From the NCBI GenBank assembly GCA_043809805.1, contig JBDROR010000241.1:1-15077 (forward strand): a stretch of 15,077 nt of DNA, in the 5' to 3' direction. The position numbers were made by a program, and so were the translations under genes. Below, in pieces: positions 1-8,219 of this stretch. Under the pieces are notes generated by a model, which saw only the letters and a program-made list of their open reading frames with translations, did no database searches and was not told where the DNA came from. Position 1 is the first letter of the stretch, and each line of letters starts with the position of its first letter. Source of the DNA: JAQUKH01 sp043809805. Its GTDB lineage: Bacteria; JACRDZ01; JAQUKH01.

Positions 1-353
1 AGAATGCTGTTTTAAAAACGCAAATTTTATTCCCTCACGTTACCGACTATTCTGAATTTACATCAATAATTACAAAACTTGTTAAAAATAATAATTGGAG
101 AGATTTCTTTTATGTTCCCGATGGAAGGGTTTATCTTGAAAAAGAGGTAGTCGACCGTTTTGGCAACACAAAACGAATCGACCGCCTCATTGTTAAGGAA
201 AACGAAGTGTGGGTAATCGAATATAAAACAAAACTCGAGTCTTCCTTAAATTATAAAGAACAGCTTGATAATTATGTCAGCCTGGCCAAAGAGTTGTTTC
301 CAAAAAAACAGATAAAGGGATTTGCTATCCCTCTTGCCCCTCCTTCAACCTAA
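1..353 (+). CDS. addA: AddA/UvrD-type helicase-nuclease, C-terminal end (partial)
   Basis: This frame is open from the window edge (first full codon at base 3) to a TAA at 351-353, giving the last 116 residues of a longer protein. It contains RIDRLIV, then VWVIEYKT, then a YKEQLDNYVSLAKELFP segment. That is the pattern of the RecB-like PD-(D/E)XK nuclease at the end of AddA-type UvrD-family helicases, with the D of RIDR and the E and K of IEYK as the likely metal-binding and catalytic residues. In the family, AddA works with AddB to resect double-strand breaks. An AddB-like gene lies at 10018-13002 on the same strand, which supports the call. The last residues (PLAPPST) lie in a 29-base tail-to-tail overlap with the MCP gene. 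The helicase part is outside the window, so another nuclease-fused UvrD helicase remains possible. Confidence 0.75.
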   Translation, partial: NAVLKTQILFPHVTDYSEFTSIITKLVKNNNWRDFFYVPDGRVYLEKEVVDRFGNTKRIDRLIVKENEVWVIEYKTKLESSLNYKEQLDNYVSLAKELFPKKQIKGFAIPLAPPST

Positions 354-2004
354 ACTTGCTTACGGTCTCTTTTAATTGCCTTGCCAAACGCGCCAATTCC
401 TGAGCTGAAGCGGTCATTTCCTCCATAGAAGCAGTTTGTTCCTCGGTGGTAGAAGTTACTTGTTGGGTGGCGGAGGCGGATTCTTTTGCAATGGTAGCAA
501 TCTCATTGATTCCCTTTACAACTCGTTCTACCTCAATCACGCGTTCTTGTCCGCTGCCGGCGATTTGTTGGGCAAGCACACTGGCTTCCTGAGCCGCTCT
601 ATTGATTTCAGTTAAAACTTCGGCAATTTTACCTATCTGGGATTTACCTTCCTGGACCTCTTTGAAACTTGTCTGAATAGCGTTAACGGCGGAGTTGGTT
701 TCGTTTTGAATAGACTTAATCAGGCTCCCAATCTTTCTTACCGCATCGGCGCTTCCTTCAGCAAGTTTGCGCACTTCTTCGGCAACTACGGCAAAGCCTC
801 TTCCTGCCTCACCCGCTCTGGCTGCCTCAATCGCCGCGTTTAAAGCCAGGAGGTTAGTCTGGTCGGCAATGGATGTAATGGTTTCGGTAATTTCTCCAAT
901 CTGCTGAGACATCTGGCCTAAGCTCTGAATAACCTTGGTGGTATTCGTAATCGTGACGGTAAGCTGCTCTATCTTTTCTACCGCTCCTTTAGCCGTAGTC
1001 TTGCCCAACTCCGCCCGCTCGCTGGTTAGGTTTACAGCTTTGCTTGTAGTCTGGGCATTGGCAACTACCTGTTTGAGACTTCCCGCTACCTTCTCCATAA
1101 TTTCAAAAGTTTCCTCAACCCTTTCCGCCTGGATTATGGAACCCTTGCTCACTTGTTTAATCGCGCTAAACACTTCCTGCGTAGAAGCGCTAATCTCTTG
1201 GGCGGAAGAAGACATCTCTTCCGAGGAACTGGCAACATTATCAGCGCTATTGCGCACCTGAAAGACCATATCACGCAAATTTCCGCTCATTTCTATAAAA
1301 GACTTTGCCAACTCTCCTATTTCATCTTCAGAGGTTGTCTCTAAGTCTTTCTGCATCAGATCGCCCATGGCAATTCGCTGCGACAATCCCATAACTTCGG
1401 ATAATGGTCCTACAATGGCAAACTGAACCATAAAATAATAGATTATACTGCCAACCAGCAGCGAAAGAAATCCGATGATAATCGAAACAAAAACGGTATT
1501 GACAATAGTTGCGGTAATAGACTCTGTGGAATAACCAATCCTTAATACGCCTAATTTCCCGCCCGCCGCGATTACGGGAACCTTGACCTCAAAAACATTT
1601 TCCATCGCGGGATTCTTTTCGGTAGTCATGTTTTCAACCCATAACGCCCTTTTATCAAATTCGGTCTCAAGTCTATTATCTTTCAGTTCATCTTCCGAAG
1701 CAGCTATTGCTTTTCCCTCAGAATTAACTAAAATCGCGTATTTGACATCCGTATCATTTTTCTTAGCCTCTTTCATCATCTTGTCAAGTTTATCCCATTC
1801 TCCAGCCATCATCGGATCCCCGCAGGCAAGAGCCAAATTAGAACTTACAATCACGGACTTGCTTCCCTGACTCACAAGCAGTTTCCCATGCATTCTTGAA
1901 ACAGTCAAAAAGATAATTAGAGAAATTAGAGAGGCCATAATCAGCAAAAAGCTGCCGATAATTTTCTGCCCTACCGTAGATTCTTTAAAAGAAAAAATAG
2001 CCAT
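325..2004 (-). CDS. Methyl-accepting chemotaxis protein (WspA-like receptor)
   Basis: This is a transmembrane chemoreceptor of 559 residues. The start is placed at 2004 (MAIFSF), not at the longer in-frame ATG at 2028, because AAAGGAGGT sits just upstream of 2004 and overlaps the longer start. Segments in order are a short cytoplasmic tail, membrane helix about 15-36, a periplasmic sensor about 39-165 (Cache-like, with YAILVNSEGKAIAAS and a VPVIAAGGKLGVLRIG strand pair), membrane helix about 170-193, HAMP about 193-247, and a long MA signalling domain to the end. The conserved hairpin tip is clear (ADQTNLLALNAAIEAARAGE), as are Glu/Gln-rich methylation helices on both sides. There is no NWETF-type C-terminal tether for CheR. 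It is the last gene of the chemosensory set, 96 bases after cheR. It would pass ligand signals to the CheA/CheW pair encoded upstream. Confidence 0.95.
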   Translation of the reverse strand: MAIFSFKESTVGQKIIGSFLLIMASLISLIIFLTVSRMHGKLLVSQGSKSVIVSSNLALACGDPMMAGEWDKLDKMMKEAKKNDTDVKYAILVNSEGKAIAASEDELKDNRLETEFDKRALWVENMTTEKNPAMENVFEVKVPVIAAGGKLGVLRIGYSTESITATIVNTVFVSIIIGFLSLLVGSIIYYFMVQFAIVGPLSEVMGLSQRIAMGDLMQKDLETTSEDEIGELAKSFIEMSGNLRDMVFQVRNSADNVASSSEEMSSSAQEISASTQEVFSAIKQVSKGSIIQAERVEETFEIMEKVAGSLKQVVANAQTTSKAVNLTSERAELGKTTAKGAVEKIEQLTVTITNTTKVIQSLGQMSQQIGEITETITSIADQTNLLALNAAIEAARAGEAGRGFAVVAEEVRKLAEGSADAVRKIGSLIKSIQNETNSAVNAIQTSFKEVQEGKSQIGKIAEVLTEINRAAQEASVLAQQIAGSGQERVIEVERVVKGINEIATIAKESASATQQVTSTTEEQTASMEEMTASAQELARLARQLKETVSKFRLKEGQEG

Positions 2005-2013
2005 TTTCAGTTT

Positions 2014-2022
2014 ACCTCCTTT
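2014..2022 (-). promoter_or_regulatory. Strong Shine-Dalgarno site of the MCP gene
   Basis: The minus strand reads AAAGGAGGT here, about ten bases before the ATG at 2004. It decides the start: the alternative ATG at 2028 lies upstream of this site and has no comparable site of its own. Confidence 0.8.
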
Positions 2023-2043
2023 TAACATCTCGCAATGTTAAAA
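2020..2043. repeat. 9-bp perfect inverted repeat abutting the MCP ribosome site
   Basis: Arms TTTTAACAT and ATGTTAAAA are separated by six bases (CTCGCA). On the minus strand the hairpin ends within the Shine-Dalgarno site of the MCP gene. It could be a protein operator or an RNA hairpin that modulates translation. The stem is AT-rich and therefore weak as RNA. The rest of the 96-base gap between cheR and the MCP gene is very AT-rich, and I see no convincing promoter in it. Confidence 0.45.
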
Positions 2044-2100
2044 ATTTTAAATAAAATTGTTTGTCAGTTTTATTAATTTTTTCATGTTATTTCACATCTT

Positions 2101-3600
2101 TTACAAATTAACACTTTCAGTAAGTTTTTTTATGTTTCTGCTGCAATTTTCTATCAACAATTTAGGCGGTATATTTCCGCTTAATTCCAGCGGCTCATCA
2201 GGAGAATATTCATTTAACGCCCTAAAACTATTTTTAAATTCTCTCAAAGTCATCTTGTCTTCACCCATTTGCTTATAAACAAGCGCTAAATTATAATAAG
2301 CCAACGCGTTATTTCGATTTAGATATATCGCTTTATTAAAATTTTCTATTGCTTTTAAAAAATCTTTTTTTTGTTTATAGGTAAATCCTGTTAAATAGTA
2401 AGCCCTATCATTTAAAGGGTCTAATTCCACAACTTTGTTGGACACCGATAAGACTTCAGAAAGCATTCCTTTCTCTAAATAAATCCGCGCGAGCAGCAAT
2501 AGCGCCTTCGTATCATTTTGATTATCCTGTAAAAAAGCGCCTAATTTATTCAACGCGTCAGAATAATCCTCTTTAATGAACAATTCCATTGCCTCACTAT
2601 ACAAATCAATAGGTTGAACTGATGGAATCTCCTTTGCCTCGGATTCAGGCTGGACAACCGCAAGGCCGCCGGTTGAATAGGCCTCCAATCCGTCAGGTTG
2701 AATGGCCTTGGATCGGACAGCTTCATGCTGAACAATCATGGGTTGAACAACCGGGATTTCCACCTTAACTTTTTTATAAAAAAAAGCTCCATCCATTCTA
2801 ACTAATTGGAATTTATCAGCAATCATTCGAGATGTTTCCGCGTACCCGGCAAAAAAATATCCGCCTTTTCGAAGACTATTATAAAAATTCCGCACTACCT
2901 GCCTGATGGTTTCAAGTTGAAAATACATCATAACATTACAGCAAAATATTATATCCCATCGTCCCCTTATAGACGAAGGATATGGCTCGCTCAGCAGGTT
3001 AAAATGACGAAATTCCACCATTTTTTTAACCTTTTCGCTTAATTTGAACATCTTTTGCCCTTGAACAAAATATTTTTCCTGATAATAATCATCTACCATA
3101 CGCAGAGAATGTTTTTTATAAACTCCTTCCTTAGCCAAATCCAAAACTTTATTATTTATATCTGTGGCTAAAATTTCAATTGCCCAATTTTTATGATCAG
3201 GAATCATTTTCGAAATAAGCATAGCCAGCGAGTAAGGCTCCTCCCCGCTGGAACATCCCGCGCTCCAAATCTTTAAAAATTTATTATTTTGCAATAATCT
3301 CTCTCTAATCAATTCGGGCAAAATATATTCTTCTAAAACTGAAAAATGAGAAGTATTTCTAAAAAAGCATGTCTCATTAATAGTAAAAGTTTCTACCAGT
3401 TCTTTAAACTCTTCTTCACCATCAGGATGAAACTTTAAAAATTGATAATACTGCGGATACCCCTTAAACCCACGGACAGAAATTCTGTTTAATAAAATTT
3501 TACGCAAAAAGTCCATTTTAGCGTCATATAAATATATGCCGCCTCTTTGTTTTATATAATCACGAAAATTCATTAAAATTTCTCTGTTGATATTTGTCAT
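2101..3600 (-). CDS. CheR-type MCP methyltransferase with TPR repeats (WspC-like)
   Basis: This 499-residue protein should methylate receptor glutamates using S-adenosylmethionine. The CheR N-terminal helical domain spans about 10-75 and ends in TINETCFFRN. The catalytic domain follows: IWSAGCSSGEEPYSLAM (111-127) is the SAM-binding loop, ILATDIN (143-149) the acidic loop, and DIIFCCNVMMYF (216-227) the conserved strand. A flexible linker with repeated VQP/IQP triplets spans about 279-331. Tetratricopeptide repeats follow from about 331 to 465. CheR fused to TPR is the form found in Wsp- and Frz-like systems, where TPRs replace tethering to a receptor pentapeptide, and the MCP here has no such pentapeptide. 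The usual Arg of the CRNV motif is Cys221 here. Only three bases separate it from the cheA stop. ATG at 3573 is a possible later start. Confidence 0.93.
   Translation of the reverse strand: MTNINREILMNFRDYIKQRGGIYLYDAKMDFLRKILLNRISVRGFKGYPQYYQFLKFHPDGEEEFKELVETFTINETCFFRNTSHFSVLEEYILPELIRERLLQNNKFLKIWSAGCSSGEEPYSLAMLISKMIPDHKNWAIEILATDINNKVLDLAKEGVYKKHSLRMVDDYYQEKYFVQGQKMFKLSEKVKKMVEFRHFNLLSEPYPSSIRGRWDIIFCCNVMMYFQLETIRQVVRNFYNSLRKGGYFFAGYAETSRMIADKFQLVRMDGAFFYKKVKVEIPVVQPMIVQHEAVRSKAIQPDGLEAYSTGGLAVVQPESEAKEIPSVQPIDLYSEAMELFIKEDYSDALNKLGAFLQDNQNDTKALLLLARIYLEKGMLSEVLSVSNKVVELDPLNDRAYYLTGFTYKQKKDFLKAIENFNKAIYLNRNNALAYYNLALVYKQMGEDKMTLREFKNSFRALNEYSPDEPLELSGNIPPKLLIENCSRNIKKLTESVNL
2611..2754 (-). 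repeat. Degenerate TTCAACC-type repeats in the CheR-TPR linker
   Basis: In the coding direction this linker carries several copies of a motif close to RTTCAACC, encoding VVQP, IVQH, AIQP, VVQP and SVQP. Two neighbouring stretches on the plus strand begin GGTTGAATAGGCCTCC and GGTTGAATGGCCTTGG. The region is less AT-rich than the flanking domains. It looks like a spacer expanded by local duplication and encodes no recognisable domain. Confidence 0.5.
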
Positions 3601-3603
3601 TTC

Positions 3604-5715
3604 TTATCCAATAAAAGTCTCTATTAGTTGAACAAACCTATCCTGCTCAAATTCCGATTTCATTATATAAGCGTTGGCGCCCAAATCAATACCTTTCTTT
3701 TTATCCTCTGGATTTTCCAAAGAAGTAACCATAATTATAGGTAAATTTTTATATTTCTCATCCTGCTTTAATTTCCTTGTCAATTCCCATCCATCCATAT
3801 TGGGCATTTGAATATCAGCAATGACTAAATCCACTTTTTCAAGAGCTAATCTTTCCAAAGCTTCTAAACCATCACCAGCCACAATCACCGTATAACCTAT
3901 TGTTTCCAAAATACTTCTTTCCATTTCTCTGGCAGTTAAAGAATCTTCCACTATTAAAATTGTTTTTTGATCCGCGGATTTTTTGAATATTTTCGCTTCT
4001 ACAATGGGTGCGCACATTAAGTCGGGAATATTTAACAGCAAAACTATATCTCCATTCACTAATATTGTGGCTCCGGTTATATTTTTGACATTCCCTAAAT
4101 ACCCCCCCAAATTCTTGATAACTATCTCGTCTTCCGATATTACTTCATCCACTATAAAGCCTTTTCTTTGTCTTTTATAAGAAATAACCACCACAAAATA
4201 TTTTTTTTTCTCAAGAACGGTTCCTTCTTCAGGCAAATCTAACGCGTCTTTTAAATCCACCAAAGGGATTATCCTTCTCCCTAAAGTTATAACCGGTTTT
4301 TCTTCCACATATTTTATATCTTCAGGCTTAACGGCTGCTATCACATCAATATTAGCCGAAGGGATTGCAAAACATTTGGACGCGGACTTAAGCATAAGAG
4401 CTGATGTAACACTTAATGTTAGCGGGAGTTTAATAATAAATTTCGCTCCTTTGTTGATTCGAGATTCCAAATTGACTTCACCTTTCAACGCTTCCACCTT
4501 CTCTTTTACTATCCCCATCCCCACGCCCCGCCCCGAAAGTTCGTTTACTTCTTCAGTTGTGCTGACATTTGAACTAAAAATTAAATAAACAATTTCACGT
4601 TCAGTCAATTCATCAGCTTCTTCTTGAGTTATTATTTTCTTTTTTATAACTGTGTCTTTTATTAATTGGGGATCTATACCTTTTCCATCATCTTCAACCG
4701 TAATAAACACATGACTGCCTTCCTGCCACGCGGTTATAATTATTTTACCCTCGTCCGGTTTCCCCATCCTCTTTCTGTCTCGCTCAGTTTCAATTCCGTG
4801 CCCTATCGCGTTTCTGATAATGTGCATTAAAGGTTCTTTAATATCTTCCAACATTTTTTTATCTAATTCCGCGTCCCCTCCTCTTATTTCCAAAGATATT
4901 TTTTTATCATATTGTTGAGCTATATCACGCACCGCCCTGGGGAAAATTTCAAAAATGGTATTCAAAGGCAGCATTCTTAAGCTCAATATTTCCTGCTGCA
5001 ATTTATCTATAGTTAAACCCATATGGTTAGTCATAAACTCACATTCTTTATAACAATCCCTTGCTTGACTTTCTATCCCCTGCATTTTTTTTGTTTCTAT
5101 ATCTGCCAACAGGACACGCATCCTTTTTAATAATTCTTCAGACTTTATTTTATCAATTATAATCTCTCCCGACAGTCCCAATAACTTATCAATCCTGGCG
5201 GATTTAACCTTTATGGTCTCCTCTGCCCCCGGCATCATCTTATTGCCCGTTATGCCGCTGGATTTACCTTTTTTCGCAACTTTTTCCACAATTATTTTTA
5301 AACCCTCGGGGAAAGTCTCCATCCCCGGCTCATTTTTGCTAATTTTGATCAATCCTTCACAAATTACGTTGAGTTCTAATTCCGGACTTTCACCCGCTGT
5401 CAGTTTTTCTATTAATATTTGCAGTAAATCAAAACAAATAAATAATGTATTCACGATCAAGGAATTTACAGCTATTTTTTTATTAGCCGCTTCTTCAAAA
5501 ATAAATTCCATGCTATGTGTTATTTCCGCTATTTCCTTAAATCCCAACATTCTGGCCGCGCCTTTTAAGGTATGTATTCCTTTCCTCATTTTTTGAAGGC
5601 TGTCCAACTGGCATGGATTCTTGCCCAGGATTAACAGGTTATCATTCAACTCAAGCAGATATCCTTTGGCTTCCTCTCTAAATTCATTTAAAAAAGCTCT
5701 TTTATCTATACTCAT
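3604..5715 (-). CDS. Hybrid chemotaxis histidine kinase CheA with C-terminal receiver (WspE-like)
   Basis: This 703-residue protein has the domain order HPt-dimerisation-kinase-CheW-like-receiver. The HPt domain carries the phospho-accepting His48 in IHTLKGAARMLGF. No P2 (CheY/CheB-docking) domain is visible in the linker 110-165. The P3 region runs about 168-245. The ATP-binding domain has an N box at 298-308 (MHIIRNAIGHGIE), G1 DDGKGID (342-348) and G2 GRGVGMG (395-401). The CheW-like P5 domain runs about 430-565. The receiver runs about 583-703 with Asp634 in VIADIQMP and a conserved T/S and Lys downstream. Kinase-receiver fusion and absence of P2 are typical of Wsp/Frz-type systems, not flagellar chemotaxis. 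Gly305 replaces the Asp usual in the N box of flagellar CheA. The gene overlaps the CheW gene by 14 bases, with GAGGAT as its ribosome site. Confidence 0.95.
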   Translation of the reverse strand: MSIDKRAFLNEFREEAKGYLLELNDNLLILGKNPCQLDSLQKMRKGIHTLKGAARMLGFKEIAEITHSMEFIFEEAANKKIAVNSLIVNTLFICFDLLQILIEKLTAGESPELELNVICEGLIKISKNEPGMETFPEGLKIIVEKVAKKGKSSGITGNKMMPGAEETIKVKSARIDKLLGLSGEIIIDKIKSEELLKRMRVLLADIETKKMQGIESQARDCYKECEFMTNHMGLTIDKLQQEILSLRMLPLNTIFEIFPRAVRDIAQQYDKKISLEIRGGDAELDKKMLEDIKEPLMHIIRNAIGHGIETERDRKRMGKPDEGKIIITAWQEGSHVFITVEDDGKGIDPQLIKDTVIKKKIITQEEADELTEREIVYLIFSSNVSTTEEVNELSGRGVGMGIVKEKVEALKGEVNLESRINKGAKFIIKLPLTLSVTSALMLKSASKCFAIPSANIDVIAAVKPEDIKYVEEKPVITLGRRIIPLVDLKDALDLPEEGTVLEKKKYFVVVISYKRQRKGFIVDEVISEDEIVIKNLGGYLGNVKNITGATILVNGDIVLLLNIPDLMCAPIVEAKIFKKSADQKTILIVEDSLTAREMERSILETIGYTVIVAGDGLEALERLALEKVDLVIADIQMPNMDGWELTRKLKQDEKYKNLPIIMVTSLENPEDKKKGIDLGANAYIMKSEFEQDRFVQLIETFIG

Positions 5716-6730
5716 TTTCTTGCGATCCTCTGAAATTAATAATATTTTCCGCGTCGAGAATAGCTATTACTTTTTCCCGCCATTGAAATTCGCCTTTTAC
5801 AAACCTTGTTTTTTTCCATTCCTGAGGAAAATCGGTAAAGGCATGTTGTAAAACATCCCAATCTAAATGGACTACTTCATCAATCGCGTCCACCAATAGT
5901 CCAATCGCGATATGGTATTTATCAATAACCAATATTTTGCTTGAAGGCAAAATTGAACTTTTTTCCATTCCTAAAAATTTAGATAAATTGACTATCGGGA
6001 CGATCGTGCCCCTTTCATTTATAATCCCTTCCATATAATCAGGAGCCTGCGGGACAAAAAATATTTTCTGCATATTTAAAATCTCTTTGGTCCTTAGCTC
6101 TTCAATCCCATACCATTCATTATTCAATAAGAACACTATTATACTGTTTTTTTTACCTTCGTCTTCTTTTATGGAAATCTTCGCTAAATCCAGCGCCCTT
6201 TGGCGCAGGACTTTTCTCTTTTCACTATTTTCAGGGCACATTTTTTTTGCCTTTTTCCCTAAAAGACAGTCTTTTTTTTCGGAGATTTCAGATAAACTTT
6301 TTTTTTCTAATTCTAAAACTTTATTGACATTTAACAAAAAAACCAATTTATCTTCCAATTTAACAATCTCCCGAACAAAATCTTTGGCGTAAAAACCAGG
6401 CTGTACAAGCTCAATCTTATTTTCTTCCACTGCAAGTATATCTTCCACAACATCCACAATAAATCCCACAACGAAATTCTCAACTTTGACTATAATTATT
6501 TTCGCGTCAATGGCCAATTCATCAATGGGGAATTTCATCATCCTGCGTAGATTTATTATGGGCACCACCTTTCCTCTCGCATTAATAACACCCTCTACAA
6601 ATGAAGGGGCGTCGGGAACAGAGGAAATCTCAACTATGCGGATAATCTCCTGAATATTCAGTATCTCCAATCCCCAACTTTCCCGATCAATTTTAAACAA
6701 AACTATTTGTTTTTTATTTTTTTGAGCCAC
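5702..6730 (-). CDS. Double CheW-domain coupling protein (WspB/WspD-like fusion)
   Basis: This 342-residue protein has two complete CheW domains, about 7-142 and 195-335, joined by a charged linker rich in Lys, Glu and Ser. Each has the signature turn: GVINARGKVVPIINLR (47-62) and GIINERGTIVPIVNLS (235-250). CheW bridges receptors and CheA in the membrane array. Wsp systems use two separate CheW proteins, so this fusion could supply both, which is an inference. The start codon is GTG at 6730, nine bases after the stop of the GGDEF gene, with only a weak purine-rich ribosome site (AGAAAGA), so its translation may depend on coupling to the gene before it. The 3' end overlaps cheA. Confidence 0.93.
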   Translation of the reverse strand: MAQKNKKQIVLFKIDRESWGLEILNIQEIIRIVEISSVPDAPSFVEGVINARGKVVPIINLRRMMKFPIDELAIDAKIIIVKVENFVVGFIVDVVEDILAVEENKIELVQPGFYAKDFVREIVKLEDKLVFLLNVNKVLELEKKSLSEISEKKDCLLGKKAKKMCPENSEKRKVLRQRALDLAKISIKEDEGKKNSIIVFLLNNEWYGIEELRTKEILNMQKIFFVPQAPDYMEGIINERGTIVPIVNLSKFLGMEKSSILPSSKILVIDKYHIAIGLLVDAIDEVVHLDWDVLQHAFTDFPQEWKKTRFVKGEFQWREKVIAILDAENIINFRGSQENEYR

Positions 6731-6739
6731 AATATCTTT

Positions 6740-8200
6740 CTATTTTTTTGCCGTACATACCATGTTTCGCCCGGATTTTTTGGCTTCATATAATGCCGCG
6801 TCAACAGCCGCGATCAACTTTTTGCCCTCTTCATCCACCAATTCTTTCGTACAGATGCCAACCCCCAGACTAATAGTAATATGCAATGGCTCTTTTTGCC
6901 CATGGAAAGAAAATTGTTCAACGGCCTTGCGCAATCTTTCCGCTATATTTTCCGCAGCTTTGAGATTAATTTCAGGCAAAAGAATCACAAACTCTTCTCC
7001 GCCATAGCGGACAGGAATATCAACTTTTCTCAATATTTCCATAGTTATTCCTGCAACCTCTCTTAGAATAATATCTCCCTGAATATGGCCGTACACATCA
7101 TTCACCCTCTTAAAAAAATCAATATCAAACATTATTACGGAAAGGATTCGATTATATCTTTCAACCCTGTTTAATTCCTGTGGAATAATCTGGGACAGAT
7201 ATCTTTTGTTATACATTCCAGTTAACTCATCAGTTATCGACAGAGACTCCAGCTTTTGATACAACCTGGTGTTGTCCATTACAATCGAAGCCTGAGTGAC
7301 AAAAGAATTTAAAAGCTTTTTATCTGTATCGCTATAAGCGTTTTCCTGACAACTGCCAATCAGTAAAATTCCCATTACGGCGTTCTTAGTGTAAAACTCT
7401 GAAAACAAAAACGAGTTTAACGGCTGATTTACGTTTATTGGAATATTTTCGACGCTGGTTATTTTTATATTCAATTCATCCTTAGATATTTTTCGCCCTG
7501 CCAATTGATTAAAATTGTCTAACGCCGCATGCACCGCCTTTTCTTTGTTTTCATTTGACTGTTTCTCCTTGCTGTAAATCAGCATATTTTTTTCTTCCCC
7601 CAACAAAATCAGGCCAATTTCAAATTTAATTATATCCTGAAGTAATTTAAGGAGAGACTGCATAGTATTTCCCTGATCATAGATACTTCTGCTTAAATAA
7701 CTTATTTTGTTTAAAACCGTTGATTGAAATAAATTTTTATCGAGTAACTCATTCACCTTTGTAAAAATCTCCGCCTCGTCAATATGTCTTTTAGAGATTT
7801 CTTTGGTCTTCTTTTGAATGTTTGATTGGAAAAGCTTGTCAAGCGTCTTAATTAATTCCGGCGACTCAAAACATTTAACTGAATCTTTTAACAAGTATTC
7901 ATCAGCTCCTGTTTGTTTTGCCCAGAATTTATCTACAGGTTTATCCTGGCTTGTAAAAATAATGATAGGAATATGTGAAGTCAAATCATCGTTTTTTAAT
8001 AACCTGCATACCTGATAGCCATTCATCCTTGGCATAAGCAAATCCAATATAACCAAGTCCGGCATTTCCTGATAAACCTTTTTTGTCGCTTCAATACCAT
8101 CTGAGGCAGTAATAACGGCATATCCTTCTTCCTCCAAAATATACCTTACCATTTTCACTACCGTCACCATATCATCAGCAACGAGAATCTTTTTCACCAT
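6740..8200 (-). CDS. Response regulator diguanylate cyclase, REC-GAF-GGDEF (WspR-like output)
   Basis: This 486-residue soluble protein has an N-terminal receiver (about 1-125) with acidic pair Asp9/Asp10, phospho-acceptor Asp53 in VILDLLMP, and downstream Thr and Lys. A middle region about 155-312 looks like a GAF domain. The GGDEF domain runs about 320-486 and has an intact active site, GGEEF, at 400-404. The RxxD product-inhibition site is present as RKVD (391-394), exactly five residues before GGEEF as in known I-sites. It should therefore make c-di-GMP from GTP when phosphorylated and be feedback-inhibited. As the gene just ahead of cheW-cheA-cheR, it is the probable output of this pathway. 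Wsp-type WspR lacks the extra GAF domain, so a second input is possible. AGGTGA just upstream supports the ATG at 8200. Confidence 0.94.
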   Translation of the reverse strand: MVKKILVADDMVTVVKMVRYILEEEGYAVITASDGIEATKKVYQEMPDLVILDLLMPRMNGYQVCRLLKNDDLTSHIPIIIFTSQDKPVDKFWAKQTGADEYLLKDSVKCFESPELIKTLDKLFQSNIQKKTKEISKRHIDEAEIFTKVNELLDKNLFQSTVLNKISYLSRSIYDQGNTMQSLLKLLQDIIKFEIGLILLGEEKNMLIYSKEKQSNENKEKAVHAALDNFNQLAGRKISKDELNIKITSVENIPINVNQPLNSFLFSEFYTKNAVMGILLIGSCQENAYSDTDKKLLNSFVTQASIVMDNTRLYQKLESLSITDELTGMYNKRYLSQIIPQELNRVERYNRILSVIMFDIDFFKRVNDVYGHIQGDIILREVAGITMEILRKVDIPVRYGGEEFVILLPEINLKAAENIAERLRKAVEQFSFHGQKEPLHITISLGVGICTKELVDEEGKKLIAAVDAALYEAKKSGRNMVCTAKK

Positions 8201-8203
8201 ATC

Positions 8204-8219
8204 TTTTCACCTAAAAATC
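8204..8219 (-). promoter_or_regulatory. Leader 16-mer with ribosome site, copy 1 (ahead of the GGDEF gene)
   Basis: The minus strand reads GATTTTTAGGTGAAAA just before the ATG. The identical 16 bases precede the HD-GYP start (14913-14928). AGGTGA is the likely Shine-Dalgarno core. The rest may be a shared leader or coincidence in AT-rich DNA. Confidence 0.5.

Noticed and set aside
2005..2028. Longer start of the MCP at ATG 2028
   Set aside because: The added residues MLKGGKLK simply translate the Shine-Dalgarno site of the ATG at 2004.
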